Shown: positions 30,606 through 41,451, numbered from the stretch's first letter. The stretch is DNA of 64,000 bases from Mycosarcoma maydis (GCF_000328475.2 NC_026484.1:310001-374000), one strand, 5' to 3'. Numbers and translations are program-made. The notes: generated from the letters alone by a model not told the origin.

Positions 30606-33001
30606 ATGAAAGGCCTGCTGGTGCCGTTCGTACTAGTCGGCCTTCTGGGTCGGTTCGACCATGTTGCTGCTTCACCCACGGTCGAGTAAGTTGCTCTTGC
30701 CGAAAGTGTGTTCTTGATGAAATTCTGTATCTGACCGCGATAGCATCAACTGTATTGCTCTCATGTTACAGCGTCGTCCACCCGCCGAACCACCAAGGCG
30801 GCACCACCGCGTTGTCCGATGGCATTATCGGATCCGACTCCAAGACTTCTCCACTACTCGAAGCCCGGTCGTCCAAGGATGGAATGACCAAAGCTGCGTC
30901 GGCCAATGGTGCACCAGCAGAGGATTGCTTCCTTCCATTGCTCGGAGGCGGTCTTCCGAACATGTTTCAGCCTGCCGCGCCAGGCATGTCATCCTTGACG
31001 CCTGGCATGTCTTCGCAATCCTCGCCGTCATCATCGCCTTCACCTTTGTCGCCGCTGCCCGTCACCGACACTTCGGGTTCTGCTGGACTCGGTGCTTCCG
31101 CCGCGCTTAGTGGTTCTGGCGCACCCGGTGCGTCGAGCTCTGCTGGACTCGATGCACATGGCGGACTCAGTGGATCTGTCGGACTCGGTGGACCCGGTAA
31201 GTCAGGCAGTTCAGGCGGTGCAGACAGTTCAGGCAGCTCAGGCAGCTCAGGCAGCCCAGGCAGCCCAGGCAGTTCAGACAGTTCAGGCGGTGCAGGCGGT
31301 GCAGACAGTTCAGGCGGTGCAGACAGTTCAGGCAGCTCCAGCAGCCCAGGCAGTTCAGGCAGCTCAGGCGGTGCAGGCAATTCAGGCAATTCAGGCAATT
31401 CAGGCGGTTCCAGCACTACCGACACTACGACCGGAGGCGCCTCCGACAAAGAGTGTGACAAGCACAAGAAGGAGCAAGAGGGCAGCAATGGGTCTGCTCG
31501 GTCAGGCGCGATCTTTGGCGATTCGGACACCGCTTCATCTCTGCATTCTTCGGGAGGAGATACAGACAATGGAGCCGCTTCCGACTGTGCGGCATGCAAG
31601 GGCGAATCATCATGGCAGCGCGATGACGACAGTTCTGGATCCGCAAGTGCATCGCCCTCTCCAACGTCTTCGGACAGCGACGATTCGGATGCTTCTTCGT
31701 TGGCGGGTTCAGGTGGGAGCGATGCAGACAGTGGGCACAGTGGTGCCTCTCATAGCAACACTGGGGGCGACTCGGTTTTGCCCGCATCTTCCGCTTCCGC
31801 AGGTGGAACAGGTACTGGTAAGAAACAAGATTGCGAGAAAGGAAAGCATACTGCTTCGTCTCAGACGACAGGCGGTACAACGTCGGGCAACACCCCGTCT
31901 TCTCCTTCTAGCGACGAAGAGGACGAGGAAGAAAGCAGCTCTGGTGCTCCAGCGTCTTCGGCTTCTACGCCTGCTTCGACAACTGACGGTTCCGAGGATC
32001 AAGAAGATCAAGCCGATCAGCGCGGGGCTTGGCCTGAAACTTCTGCAACGTCGCCACACGATTCGCCAGCTACTTCGACTGGCGATTCTGACAGTAGCAC
32101 TCCACTCGTCGGAGCTGCAACTGGAACGCGCGACAAAGGTCGCCATGAACAGGACAAGGGTGGATCGAGTCGCAATTTGGCTGGTGGTAGCAGCATCACA
32201 AGCACCTCTCACTGGGAACACCATACGCACAGCCACCATTCCACGTACGCCAGTAGCGGTAGTAAGAGCAGTGGTGGTGATACTGGAAGCTGTGGTCGTC
32301 CAGCGACGTTCAAAGATATTCTCAAGGTGTTTATGCCTCCTAGCAGTGAAGCAGGCGCAGGCGGCGTAAGTTCCGGAGGAAGCGGCGTGGCTTTGGTGTC
32401 CTCGGGCGGTGGCGGCGTGCCATCGTCTGGCACTTGGTCGGCTGCCATCTCCTCGGGTGGAGGCAGTGTGGCACAGTCTGATGCATCGTCTCCTGGAAGC
32501 GGCTCTTCTGGTGGTAGTGCTGCTGCAGATGGCAAGGGAAGCGCATCTTCTCTGAATACCGATGACGACAATCACCAAAGTAGCCAGGGTGACTCGGGCA
32601 AGAGCCGCGGTGCTGACTCGAATGATGTCTCCTCAACACGCTCGGACACTTCTGACGCGAGCTGTCCTGCAACGTCGTCAAAGGCGACGTTCGAGATCGC
32701 ACCTTGCGACATGGCTGCGCTGTTTGCACATATGCAGATCAGTGCTGCGCAACTAGCCACGTTCGAAGCAGGCCTGCAAGCGCTTCTCAGCTCGCAGAAG
32801 GCGACGTACACGGTGGATGGCAAGCGCGTTTCGGCGGATCAGCTTTCGACCTCGGTGGGTGCTCAGATCGGCAGAGCTCTGGACGCTCATGTCGGTGTTC
32901 GAGCTGATGGCGGTCGTGCTGATGCTAGCGTTCATTCGAGAGGCTTGTCGGCTAGCGGACCCAGTCGGTTCTTGTTCAAGGTGCGACGTCGACTGTTTTG
33001 A
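30606..33001 (+). CDS. Secreted Gly/Ser-repeat low-complexity protein (two exons)
   Basis: Exon 1 is 30606-30685 and exon 2 is 30772-33001, joined by an 86-nt intron with GTAAGT and TTACAG ends; the joined frame gives 769 residues. Exon 1 encodes MKGLLVPFVLVGLLGRFDHV followed by AASPTV, a signal peptide with cleavage near A-A-S. Without the splice the frame continues upstream to 30506 and hides the signal peptide. The mature protein is dominated by Gly, Ser, Ala and Asp, with a tandem array of G-S-S and G-G-A-(G/D) units (DNA 31200-31420, 6-9 bp periodicity). A more complex C-terminal part (from about 32690) includes an I-A-P-C-D-M-A-A-L-F-A-H-M motif and a basic end. It may be a wall-associated structural protein or a host-facing secreted protein. 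I do not recognise the family. Confidence 0.75.
31200..31420 (+). repeat. In-frame tandem repeats inside the secreted protein gene
   Basis: Reiterated 6- and 9-bp units of the type TCAGGCAG(T/C) and TCAGGCGGTGCA encode Gly-Ser-Ser and Gly-Gly-Ala. Such arrays are prone to length change by slippage. Confidence 0.85.
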
Positions 33002-33422
33002 TGTGTTGCATCGAGTCGTGAGTGCGGCTCTCGCGCTGGCACTCGCGCTTGAGAGCGATACCGCTACCCGCCCTCACAGCGCCGACAGTCGTCGTACTGT
33101 TGCTCTTGCGCTACTTTTGTGTATCTCTGCCTCGTTCAACGCGCTTCTCTCGCCAATCTAGCGTGTAAGATGCGTATCGCCCATCGCGTACACCCGTCTG
33201 CTCTGGCGGTGCTAATGCACATTCCTTGTTTTCCGTGTCTCGACGCAATCTCAGAAGCTTGATTTCCCTGAAAAGAGCGTTAGCTGTAAGCTCTGCATGT
33301 AGCTTGGCTGCGCTCACACGTTGTCACTCTGACACGCTGATGCAAGCTCGTGGCTGCGTTTTCAATATGAAAAGTGGTGATGAAATTTTTGCTTGGTGCT
33401 TTGGCGGCGGTGCTACTGGTGA
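33002..33422. other. Convergent 3' region
   Basis: About 420 bp between convergent stops. No gene or notable repeat seen. Confidence 0.5.
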
Positions 33423-34184
33423 CTATTGATGCTTGCTTATCTGTTGCGCCTTGTTCGCTGCAGCGTTGCGCTTGACTACGTCTTGGATGGCCTTTTCTGC
33501 GGCCTTTCTTCCGACCTGAGCTTTGACGTGGTGATTTGCCTTTGCCCAGCCGATCTTGACGAGCCATTTTACGAAGCTTGGGGTGACAGCAGCAGTGAAT
33601 GCGACACGGACGGGAAGGAGGAGCGTTTTGTGGATCGTGTATGCGAGGACGGCTTCGGTCCATATGGTGCTTGATCCACGAGGAGGGTTCGCGTTATCCG
33701 TTCGTTCTTCCAAGCCAATCGATTTGCGGAGAGACGATTCGAGAGATTGGATGTGGTCGGCACCGAGCAGATGGATGGCGAGGAAGATGAGCGAAAGGTC
33801 GACGGTGGAAGCGGCTAGGTAGACTGCTAGTGCCCACCAGCCGTAGCGTCGTGTTAGGAACTTGAGTCGTTCTCGAAACGACGCTTTCGGTGGCGGTGAG
33901 TCTGAGTCTGGCGACTCGGATTGCGTGCTGGATTGCGACGTGTGATCGGTGGACTTGGAGCTGTTAGAGGTAGAAGTATGCATCCACCGTGATCGAGCAC
34001 AAGGAGATGCAGATTGTGCGATCGAGCATCCCAACGTGGATGTCGACCATGCCGTCGATCCCACCAGTGAGCGCTGGTACTGTTGAGCGATCCTCGTGCT
34101 CGAGCTGAACCGCAATGTCGACAGTGACGAGCTCCCCCCCCTCGGCGCCGCTAACATCACTCGCGTAGCTGCTCGCAACGCCAT
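33423..34184 (-). CDS. Mitochondrial DUF1279 (FAM210/Nat2-like) membrane protein
   Basis: A 253-residue protein. The N-terminus is rich in Arg, Ser and Ala without acidic residues (MALRAATRVMLAAPRGGSSS), as in mitochondrial presequences. A polar linker follows, then a DUF1279 domain at about 102-218: SFRERLKFLTRRYGWWALAV, a membrane segment (Y-L-A-A-S-T-V-D-L-S-L-I-F-L-A), then A-Y-T-I-H-K-T-L-L-L-P-V-R-V-A-F-T-A and VTPSFVKWLVKIGW. The family includes animal FAM210A/B and fungal Nat2-like proteins of the mitochondrial inner membrane. The C-terminal tail is basic and helical. The molecular role is not clear from sequence. Confidence 0.85.
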   Translation of the reverse strand: MALRAATRVMLAAPRGGSSSLSTLRFSSSTRIAQQYQRSLVGSTAWSTSTLGCSIAQSASPCARSRWMHTSTSNSSKSTDHTSQSSTQSESPDSDSPPPKASFRERLKFLTRRYGWWALAVYLAASTVDLSLIFLAIHLLGADHIQSLESSLRKSIGLEERTDNANPPRGSSTIWTEAVLAYTIHKTLLLPVRVAFTAAVTPSFVKWLVKIGWAKANHHVKAQVGRKAAEKAIQDVVKRNAAANKAQQISKHQ

Positions 34185-34334
34185 CCTTGTGATCCTCTTT
34201 CAGTCTACTTGCCGTACACTTTTCGAGCGTCCACTCGACGACCTTGTATGACACCCGCAAGCAAACAGATCGTGGATGATTCAATGAATACGCGATTTGC
34301 GATTTTCTCTCAGAAACCCCTCCAATCGTCAATC

Positions 34335-34500
34335 AATCACGAATTTTGTCAATCGTGAATCACGAATGCTCCGTGCTCGTCGGTGTTGCGTGTTGCTCTC
34401 AAAGTTGTGAGTAGCTACGTACGTTTGCGTAACTTCACTACAAAAATCCAATCACGAATATCCCAATTCACGATTCACGATTCACAGATTCGTGGTTCGA
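34335..34500. repeat. Heptamer tracts
   Basis: Tracts at 34335-34368 and 34450-34500, both with ATTCACG and CACGAAT units in opposite orientations. Confidence 0.8.
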
Positions 34501-34972
34501 ATTCAGTCACGAGTCTGAGTGCTTCTTTTTTTGCGACCCGAACATGAAACATGAAACACGAAAACGTGCCCACAACTCACGACTGTGGAGGCTCACTACA
34601 CCACGCTGATCCTGCTCATCTCCACGCTCCCTTCATGTCCGCGCTAACACCCACGCCTGAGCACATCTGCTCCCTCAAATGTCAACACAGCTCACACTCC
34701 CGACTGTCCTTTGATACTGCCAGCTCGAGCCGCCGCCCCGCTCACCCAACTTCTCGAGCTCCAAGTTTCACCTTGCTACCGTTTGTGCAGGATCGTCTTA
34801 CAAACATCTGGGCGCACACACTGCAAACATTCGTGAAACAAGTATTCTCCATCCACCGCTGAGCTAATGCGGCGCACAGGTATAAAGAAAAGCTCGTGGT
34901 CGAGATTGAGCAGTGAGGAACGAGTGTATATGTGCTAGAGTGTCGTTTGGGAACCTAGCCCAGATGCTATAT

Positions 34973-35015
<43 letters not shown>

Positions 35016-35016
35016 G
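34973..35016. repeat. (TG)n(GA)n compound microsatellite
   Basis: About 22 bp of TG followed by about 22 bp of GA, just beyond the stop codon of the Mid2-like gene, probably within its 3' UTR. Confidence 0.9.
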
Positions 35017-35036
35017 AAAAAAAAGAGGTGCACTGA

Positions 35037-36242
35037 TCACTGGTAGTGACCGTGTGGGTATTGTTGTGATTGCGGATGCGTCATGCCAGCATGCGCATAT
35101 GGGTCGACGCCGTAGGTGCCGTTGTCGGAGTAGGCAGCGCCAGCACCAGGCGAAGTCTGGATGCCGTACTGATGTCCGTCGTACATGTGGTGATCCTGGT
35201 AGTACGCTGCGGCGGGGTCGACTGCGTACGCATGATCCATTCCGGACGCATAGTCGTTGACACCGTAACCGGCTGGTGGTGCAGCAGCAAGAGCGGTAGT
35301 CGAACCGGAAAAGCTGTCTCTGCCCTTTTCGCCGATGCCCGCGTTGGCATCGTGGTCACCACCTTCGTTGTCGGATTCGTCGCCCATGTCGAATCCAGCG
35401 CCTCCAGTTCTTCGTGCAGGCAAGGGCTGCATGACGTTGGAGTCAGGATCATGTTTGAGTTCAGGCCACTTGATATCGGCATCGGCATCATCAAAGTTGC
35501 TGAATCTACGCGTGCCAAACTTGAAGTAGAGGAAGATGAAGGCAGCCAGCACCAAGACACCACCGGCGACCGAGACACCGATGATGAGACCTTTGCTAGC
35601 ACCACCAGATCCGGTGTCGGAGCTCGACTGGCTATCGGCCGATGCGGACGAGGTGGGAACGAGTGTGGGTGTGGCGATGACGGTGGCGGTAAGAGTAGTG
35701 GTGAGACCGGTGGACGTGGTGAGGGCAGCCGAGGAGGCCGATGCACGGCTGACCGAAGCAGCTGAAGCAAGGGAAGCCGAGGCGGCTGATTCGGAAGAGG
35801 CCATCGCGCTCGAGATGGAAGCAGCGGCCGACGAAGCAGCTTGTGCAGCGACGGACGACGACGCAGCGGCAGCCGATCGAGAGGCCGAGGCTGAAGCTGC
35901 TGACGCCGCCGCTGCTGAGGAAGAGAAAGCGGCAGCAGCAGAGGCCGAGGAGGAAGCGGCGTTGGCAGGAGCAGCGGACGAAGAAGAGGCGGCAGCTGCG
36001 CTCGCCGACGAGAAACCTGCGAATGGATCAAAGGAGGATTGGGAGCTGCGTGTGGCGGAGGCCGAGTTGGATGAGTCGCTGCTCTCACCACCGCCGAAAC
36101 TGCCAGGGAAAAGCGGGGTTGGCAGAGGCGCGCGTGGAGCGAGGCGTGCAAGGTGATCTGGTCGACCACGAATCTGGTGTTGAGCCGAGGCAGTGGAAGC
36201 GGCAAGGAGCGCGCTCAACACGAGGTAGCTAGATGTCTTCAT
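35037..36242 (-). CDS. Mid2/SKG6-like single-pass cell-surface protein with Ser/Ala-rich ectodomain
   Basis: A 401-residue protein from MKTSSYLVLSALLAASTASA, a signal peptide; the frame runs upstream to 36500 but that part has no coding character. After a short Pro-rich stretch comes a roughly 150-residue Ser/Ala-rich region, typical of O-mannosylated stalks. One transmembrane helix at about 216-240 (GLIIGVSVAGGVLVLAAFIF) is followed by L-Y-F-K-F-G-T-R-R, a positive stop-transfer signal. The cytoplasmic tail (about 160 residues) is rich in Asp, Gly, Tyr and His. This layout is that of Mid2/WSC-type wall sensors and SKG6-type proteins, but there is no WSC or Cys-rich head. A role in wall sensing is inference. 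Confidence 0.8.
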   Translation of the reverse strand: MKTSSYLVLSALLAASTASAQHQIRGRPDHLARLAPRAPLPTPLFPGSFGGGESSDSSNSASATRSSQSSFDPFAGFSSASAAAASSSSAAPANAASSSASAAAAFSSSAAAASAASASASRSAAAASSSVAAQAASSAAASISSAMASSESAASASLASAASVSRASASSAALTTSTGLTTTLTATVIATPTLVPTSSASADSQSSSDTGSGGASKGLIIGVSVAGGVLVLAAFIFLYFKFGTRRFSNFDDADADIKWPELKHDPDSNVMQPLPARRTGGAGFDMGDESDNEGGDHDANAGIGEKGRDSFSGSTTALAAAPPAGYGVNDYASGMDHAYAVDPAAAYYQDHHMYDGHQYGIQTSPGAGAAYSDNGTYGVDPYAHAGMTHPQSQQYPHGHYQ

Positions 36243-36812
36243 GGCGATGAGTAACTGGGTGAGAGTGCAAAGATGCCACGAGGATCCAGGATGGTGCCGC
36301 CAGTGCGATGGGAAGAGCCGAAAAGCGAAAAAGCGAGGAAATGGACGCGTCAAGGTGATACGATACCCGACGTTGAATGGAGAGCAGATGCGGCGGATGG
36401 TTCTGGGTGGCGTGAGGGACGTGCTAGTGCGAGCAATGAATGTGGGTTGTGCAACAAGAGACGTGTAGACGGAACGATGCCACGATCCGGAACTGCACAA
36501 GTCGAGTCGAGACGGTGAGAGCTAGGCTGTGCAAGGGAGGACCGAAAAGGAGGCAAGATGGTGAAAAGGAACGCAAGGTCTGAAAGCGACTAGGGAAAGA
36601 TGGCACGAAAGCGATGGAGGTGATGGATGGTGATGAGCAAAGGATGAGGAGGACAGAAGGATGGGAACGGATGGTGAAAGGGGAGTGCAGGTCTTGTGAG
36701 ACGAGTCGTGAGAGTAGGGCGAGCGGGGTTGGTTGTTGAGGTTGGCGGTGCATATGGGGCTGGGCGCCCTTCTCCCCTTCTCGCTAGCTGCGGCTGCCGA
36801 AATGGACTACAG

Positions 36813-36815
36813 AGG

Positions 36816-36847
<32 letters not shown>

Positions 36848-36848
36848 G
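36813..36848. repeat. (GA)n(CAGA)n microsatellite
   Basis: Short GA repeat followed by four CAGA units in non-coding DNA. Confidence 0.85.
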
Positions 36849-37914
36849 GAGACTCTTGAAAATCTTGGAGCAAATTTGAGCCAAGAGGCTGCACCGACCA
36901 AGGCGCCGAGATCTGCGGTGTCTCCTGTGCCTGTGCCTTGGCCAAGTTAAACGAAGCGCGCGCACAGTTCGCATCAGAGACAGTATCATAGATGATAGCA
37001 GAGCCTTGTGAGCCAAGGCAAGCTATCAGGTCTTCAGCCGGGACCAGGAAAGGCACAAACGCTCAGAGGCGTCGAACAAGCTGTTTTGGCGAATCTGTGA
37101 ATGATAGCTTGACAACTGTGAATCGTGAATGCGTTAGGAGAGGACGGTAACTACGCCACGCTATTTGTACTGCTTCCTGAAGTGGACTGCTGTACAGTTG
37201 CAAAGATCCAGACTCGGCGAGCAGATTGCCGTTGGCCAATCCGAATCAACCATTCGCGATTCCCCTAAGTTAAGTTATTCATGATCAAGTTAAGCGTCAA
37301 GAGCATTCCCAGATTCGTGATTGCCCCTTTGTGGTTTCGTGTTTGGCCCTTTCTCGGCTTGCATGACATGGCTAAAGTGACACAAAACTCCAACACAACC
37401 TCTCAATTCCGTCGTGCGTGTTCGTGTTTCTGTATTTCTCAATTCACGGTTCAAAATTTCCGCTTTGTAGATTACAGTTTTAGATTCGGGTTGACTTGGC
37501 AGTTGTAATGCTGGCGCCGATCCCATTACAACTGTCAATCCTACTCAATACAAATCCAGGGGCTCAAGTAGGCTTTTGGCCGATCTGCGCCAATCTGTGC
37601 AGATGCCATCAAGTTTGGGCACTTTGCCGATCCAAAACACGGCGGCGTCGATCCCGCACAGACTCACCATTTCACATAAACACGCACACATCTATCTATA
37701 TTCAGGGCGCAGAGAGGAGCGACGAAAGCATCGGGCATTGGGTGCAAGCTTGGGTCTTTGACTGAGACTCTGTTCCACAGAGCATTCTTGTCTGCTCCAG
37801 GTCAACCATAGGATCCATCCACATTGGCTCAAACCCAGCCTGCTCACAAGCTTGTGTGCACACAAAAGTCTGACGTGTGATTCAAGCGTGGTGCGTGCAG
37901 TGCAGATGAGACAC

Positions 37915-38475
37915 TCACGACTCGTGACTGCAAATCCAACATGTCGGCCCAGAAAAGCACCAAGCGTGTAGTCACGAGTGAAATCGTAAATCACGAATTT
38001 CACGGAGTCACGAGTGTATGCCTCGTGCCTTGTAACTCGCCCATCTGCTTCCACCAGGTCTAACAGCCAAGTCGATTCAACGTGTTCCGGTTTCCGTGTC
38101 CCACGGTCCCACGGTTCCACGTTCTATGCGATACGCGCAAGGAATTCTTGGCCACTCTGTGACTTTCTCGACAACCTTGTACGCACTGCAATCGTGAATC
38201 GTGAATGGCGGATGCTTCGTAACGCACGGTACTGTACACTGTCGTGAGTACAGCTCAGTACGGCGCAGTCCAGCTCAAACCTTTTATGAATTTGTGATTC
38301 GTGATTCGCGCCTTCTGTGTAACACAAAACACTCACGACTCGTAATCGTGAATTCGAATCGTGAATGTTGAATCACACAGCACACAAATCACGAATCCTA
38401 CGTGCTACTCGCTTTGGCGGCTATTCGTGATTCGTGATTGTGATTGTGATTGTGATTGTGATTCACATTCGTGCG
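37915..38475. repeat. Dense heptamer cluster with TGTGAT hexamer expansion
   Basis: Units appear at about 37915-37928, 37985-38018, 38190-38208, 38287-38310 and 38330-38400. At 38424-38465 canonical ATTCGTGATTCGTGATT passes into tandem GATTGT hexamers, a likely slippage derivative. The cluster ends about 90 bp upstream of the LAG1 ATG. Confidence 0.85.
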
Positions 38476-38566
38476 CTGCGCTGCTTTGCAAACGCGCAAG
38501 CTTGGCTCTCCTTGGTCGCTTGCTTCCTGCATCGATCCATCGATCCACCGATCCACTCTTGAACCA

Positions 38567-39958
38567 ATGTCGTCGGCACCACCGCCTACACGGCCCGCCA
38601 CGGGTCGAAAGCGCGCTCCGTCGTTTTCCGAAGCCATCGCTCAGGTGCCGCAGAATGCCAACGCGCAGGACGAGACTGCCGATCCTGTGGTAGCTGATCG
38701 CATCGCTGCGGCCGACGCTGCTGCTGCTGCCGCCGCCATCAAGGACCCCGTCGCTGCATCCACTTCCACCGCCACCGCCACCGCCACCAAGAAGGGCAAA
38801 TACTCGTTTCAGGATGACGAGATCTATCGCTCCCAGGGTCTCATCAAGGATCTTACCACCTTCCGATGGATGACCGCACCTGCTTCATCGTTTCAGCTCG
38901 CCGCCATCTTTGTGCTTGCGTATTTCAACTGGAACTTCTTCATCGGCACACCTGACAACAACCCAATCGCCCCTTTCCTCATGCTCTCGCATCGCGTACC
39001 TCAGTCTCAAGTGGTCCTCGACAGTCTACCGCCCAAAGATGGCGTTCAGCGCGCTCTGCAGAATCTCATCCCTCGATCCGCCGAGAGCCTCGAAGCGAGA
39101 TACCAGAAAGGATACAACGATCTCTTCTTCCTCGTCTTCTACGTAATCGTGTTTTCCTTTGTGCGTCAGTCGACGACGCTCTACATCTTTAAACCGTTTG
39201 CCAAGTGGTGGGGCATCAAGAGCGAGTCCAAACAGGCACGGTTTACCGAACAAGGTTACGCCGTACTCTACTGGGGCAGCGCCGCCGCGTTGGGTCTCTA
39301 CGTCATGAGCTTCCAGGACAGCTGGTGGTACAATCTCGAACATCTCTGGCTCAAGTACCCACACTGGCAGATGCGCAGCGAACTCAAGCTTTACTACCTC
39401 CTCCAATTCAGCTTCTGGCTTCAACAGGCGCTCGTCATGCTCTTGCGTCTCGAAGCACCTCGCAAGGACTACTACGAGCTGATCGCTCATCACCTCGTAA
39501 CCTTGTGGCTGATCGGTTGGTCGTACCTGATCAACCTCACCATGATCGGCACCACCGTCTTTGTGTGCATGGACATCCCCGATACCTGGCTCGGCTTCAG
39601 CAAGGCGCTCAACTACATGGGCCTCGACAATATCACCGTCGTCATCTTTGCGCTCTTCATGGTCATCTGGACCTACTTCCGCATCTATCTTTCTGCCGCA
39701 ACACTGCACAGCGTCTGGTACCAGTTTGATCTCATCCCCAGATATGCCAGGGAGTGGGAGCCCGAGAAGGGTTGGTGGTTGGTTTGGTGGATGAAGTACC
39801 AGATCTTTGCACCGCTCTTCTTGCTGCTCCTCCTGAATCTCTTCTGGTACGTCTTGATGTGGAGAATCATGTTCCGCGCCATCAAAGGTAACGTCGCCGA
39901 TGAAAGGGAGGATGGAGAATACGACGACGACGAGGATCACGAGAAAAAAACGCAGTAG
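38567..39958 (+). CDS. LAG1: Ceramide synthase (TLC domain, Lag1/Lac1 type)
   Basis: A 463-residue ER membrane enzyme that N-acylates sphingoid bases to ceramide. The start chosen is MSSAPPPTRPATGRKRAPSF; the frame is open to 38471, but that stretch derives from the repeat-rich leader. After a disordered, Ala-rich N-terminus come several membrane segments and the TLC domain, with the Lag motif: R-K-D-Y-Y-E-L-I-A-H-H-L-V-T-L-W (catalytic His pair about 308-309), then SYLINLTMIGTTVFVCMDIP and D-T-W-L. The residue pattern H-H...N...M-D-x-x-D is intact. The C-terminus is acidic and ends with E/D/K-rich residues without a clear ER-retrieval signal. The gene is intronless. Confidence 0.93.
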   Translation: MSSAPPPTRPATGRKRAPSFSEAIAQVPQNANAQDETADPVVADRIAAADAAAAAAAIKDPVAASTSTATATATKKGKYSFQDDEIYRSQGLIKDLTTFRWMTAPASSFQLAAIFVLAYFNWNFFIGTPDNNPIAPFLMLSHRVPQSQVVLDSLPPKDGVQRALQNLIPRSAESLEARYQKGYNDLFFLVFYVIVFSFVRQSTTLYIFKPFAKWWGIKSESKQARFTEQGYAVLYWGSAAALGLYVMSFQDSWWYNLEHLWLKYPHWQMRSELKLYYLLQFSFWLQQALVMLLRLEAPRKDYYELIAHHLVTLWLIGWSYLINLTMIGTTVFVCMDIPDTWLGFSKALNYMGLDNITVVIFALFMVIWTYFRIYLSAATLHSVWYQFDLIPRYAREWEPEKGWWLVWWMKYQIFAPLFLLLLLNLFWYVLMWRIMFRAIKGNVADEREDGEYDDDEDHEKKTQ

Positions 39959-40122
39959 TCGATCGAGTGTCGTCAACGTGCAAAACACAGAATCACAGCC
40001 TTGGCATCGAGGCAGGCTGAGCCAATAGCGCTCTACGATTCTTGAAAGGATTTATCCAGTTTTCTTCTTCCGTAGCAAGTCGTCTGTCAACGTGTATCAT
40101 TTGCCGGATTGAATAACTTGCT

Positions 40123-41451
40123 TCAAAGCAGAACAGCTACACCCTGATAGACCAGGTGTCGTATCGATCTATACCGCAGCAGATGCATGGACTCGTTGCT
40201 GAGTGTAGCCTTTTCGTTGCTGTGCAATTTCGGAACGTTGATGCCAAGATGAGTGGTTGCAAGTCAGCCATTTGATCAGCTACGAGGCGCATGGGTGGTC
40301 GACTTACTCTGGGAGTGTGATTTCACCGCAATCCTGCAGACAACGGAGGAAGACGGGTGCGTCCAAGTCTGGTCCGGGCACTGTTGGTGAGAAGAAAGGA
40401 TAGTTAGGTCTTTTGTCTGGTAGTGCAGAAAAGCTGGTGCACATGGTCACTCACCCATGTTGCTGCTATTGTTCGGTTGCTGAGTGTCTTGCTGCGACAA
40501 GTCGTCCGTGTCTGCTGGTTGGCCCGTGGTCAAATCATGCAGTTGCTCTGGAAGATATCCTAGAACTGCTGAGTGGAAATGGTCTTTCTTTAGCTGCCAA
40601 AACCTGTACAACGCAAATGCAGACGCAAACGCATATCGAGTCGTTAGCCAACTCTCGCATAGTCGTAACCGGCCAACGCCGGCCATCGGAGGCCAACGGG
40701 GTGATTCAACTTACTCGCCAACAAAGCGATCCTCTGCATCGTTCAATTTGCGCCTCTCGTTCTGCCTAGCCACGATAAACGCGCCAAACTTCTGCAATAG
40801 ATCCATTCTGGTGCGCAAAATGTGCTTGAGCAACCACTTGCACCTCTCCAGATCCACTTGGACCAAGTTGAGCCGCAGGAACTCGTCCTCGTCCACGCCT
40901 GACTCTGGCGCATCTTGCTCTTCATCCTGCGCATTTGACGGTGGTAGGTGCAGTAACGAGTCGAGGATGGACTGTTGCTGTTCCATCTGACCGATCAGAG
41001 AGTCGAAAGCGTGAGTGGGGAACGGGAGCAGTTCAGGCGCAGCTTTCTGCGTTGACATGTACAGCGTCAGTTGTTCGAACGGTGTCAGGCGGGCGATGGG
41101 CGAGTTGCGAGAATATGGCCAGCCTACAGCCTCGCTTGCAGACGCCAACCAAGACGAGCGATTATCTTTGGTGTGATGTGGTCCTGTAGATTCGAGCAGA
41201 GCATCAATATCCAGGCTTGACGGTGCATCATATGCAGCTACCGACGGCGATACCGAGCGGCCGAGCCGAAACGACGGCGTTTCCTCGAAGCTCATCGGAG
41301 CTCCTGCATCTGCACCTGCATCTGCTGCATCTGGAGGTGCCGACCAAGTGGGCACAGTATGCGATGCAGAAGCAACAGAAGAATACGACTCTTGCAACGT
41401 CTCGTCAATCGCGTCCCCACCGTCGTCCAAAGAGTATCGAGGTAGCGGCAT
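40123..41451 (-). CDS. SLD5: GINS complex subunit Sld5 (four exons)
   Basis: Sld5 is one of four GINS subunits of the CMG replicative helicase. I assembled it from minus-strand exons 41451-40715, 40603-40455, 40380-40308 and 40219-40123, with introns of 111, 74 and 88 nt. Donors are GTAAGT, GTGAGT and GTAAGT, acceptors TACAG, AACAG and CACAG, and all phases agree to give 351 residues. Exon 1 has FEQLTLYMSTQKAAPELLPF and the helix LVQVDLERCKWLLKHILRTR followed by M-D-L-L-Q-K-F, typical of the Sld5 A-domain. Exon 2 gives FWQLKKDHFHSAVLGYLPEQ. Exons 3-4 give the B-domain (GPDLDAPVFLRCLQDCGEI; SMHLLRYRSIRHLVYQGVAV), like the Q-H-L-I-R-Y end of other Sld5 proteins. A disordered N-terminus of about 140 residues is longer than usual. 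An upstream in-frame ATG at 41547 is an alternative start. Confidence 0.9.

Larger units (their letters stand above)
34185..35036. other. Intergenic region
   Basis: About 850 bp with two heptamer tracts and a TG/GA microsatellite; no gene is seen. Confidence 0.55.
36243..38566. other. Divergent intergenic region before LAG1
   Basis: About 2.3 kb. It holds the promoter of the Mid2-like gene, a GA/CAGA microsatellite at about 36813-36848, and a dense run of heptamer tracts from 37915 to 38475 ending near the LAG1 start. No gene is recognised. Confidence 0.5.

Noticed and set aside
31092..32578. Long frames on both strands over the Gly/Ser-repeat gene
   Set aside because: Simple-sequence repeats keep several frames open; only the frame with the spliced signal peptide and balanced C-terminal block looks real.
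35081..36205. 374-codon minus and 206- to 231-codon plus frames over the Mid2-like gene
   Set aside because: Ala/Ser-rich repeats keep other frames open; the frame with signal peptide and transmembrane helix is preferred.
39026..39988. A 320-codon minus-strand frame opposite LAG1
   Set aside because: Shadow of the conserved TLC-domain frame.
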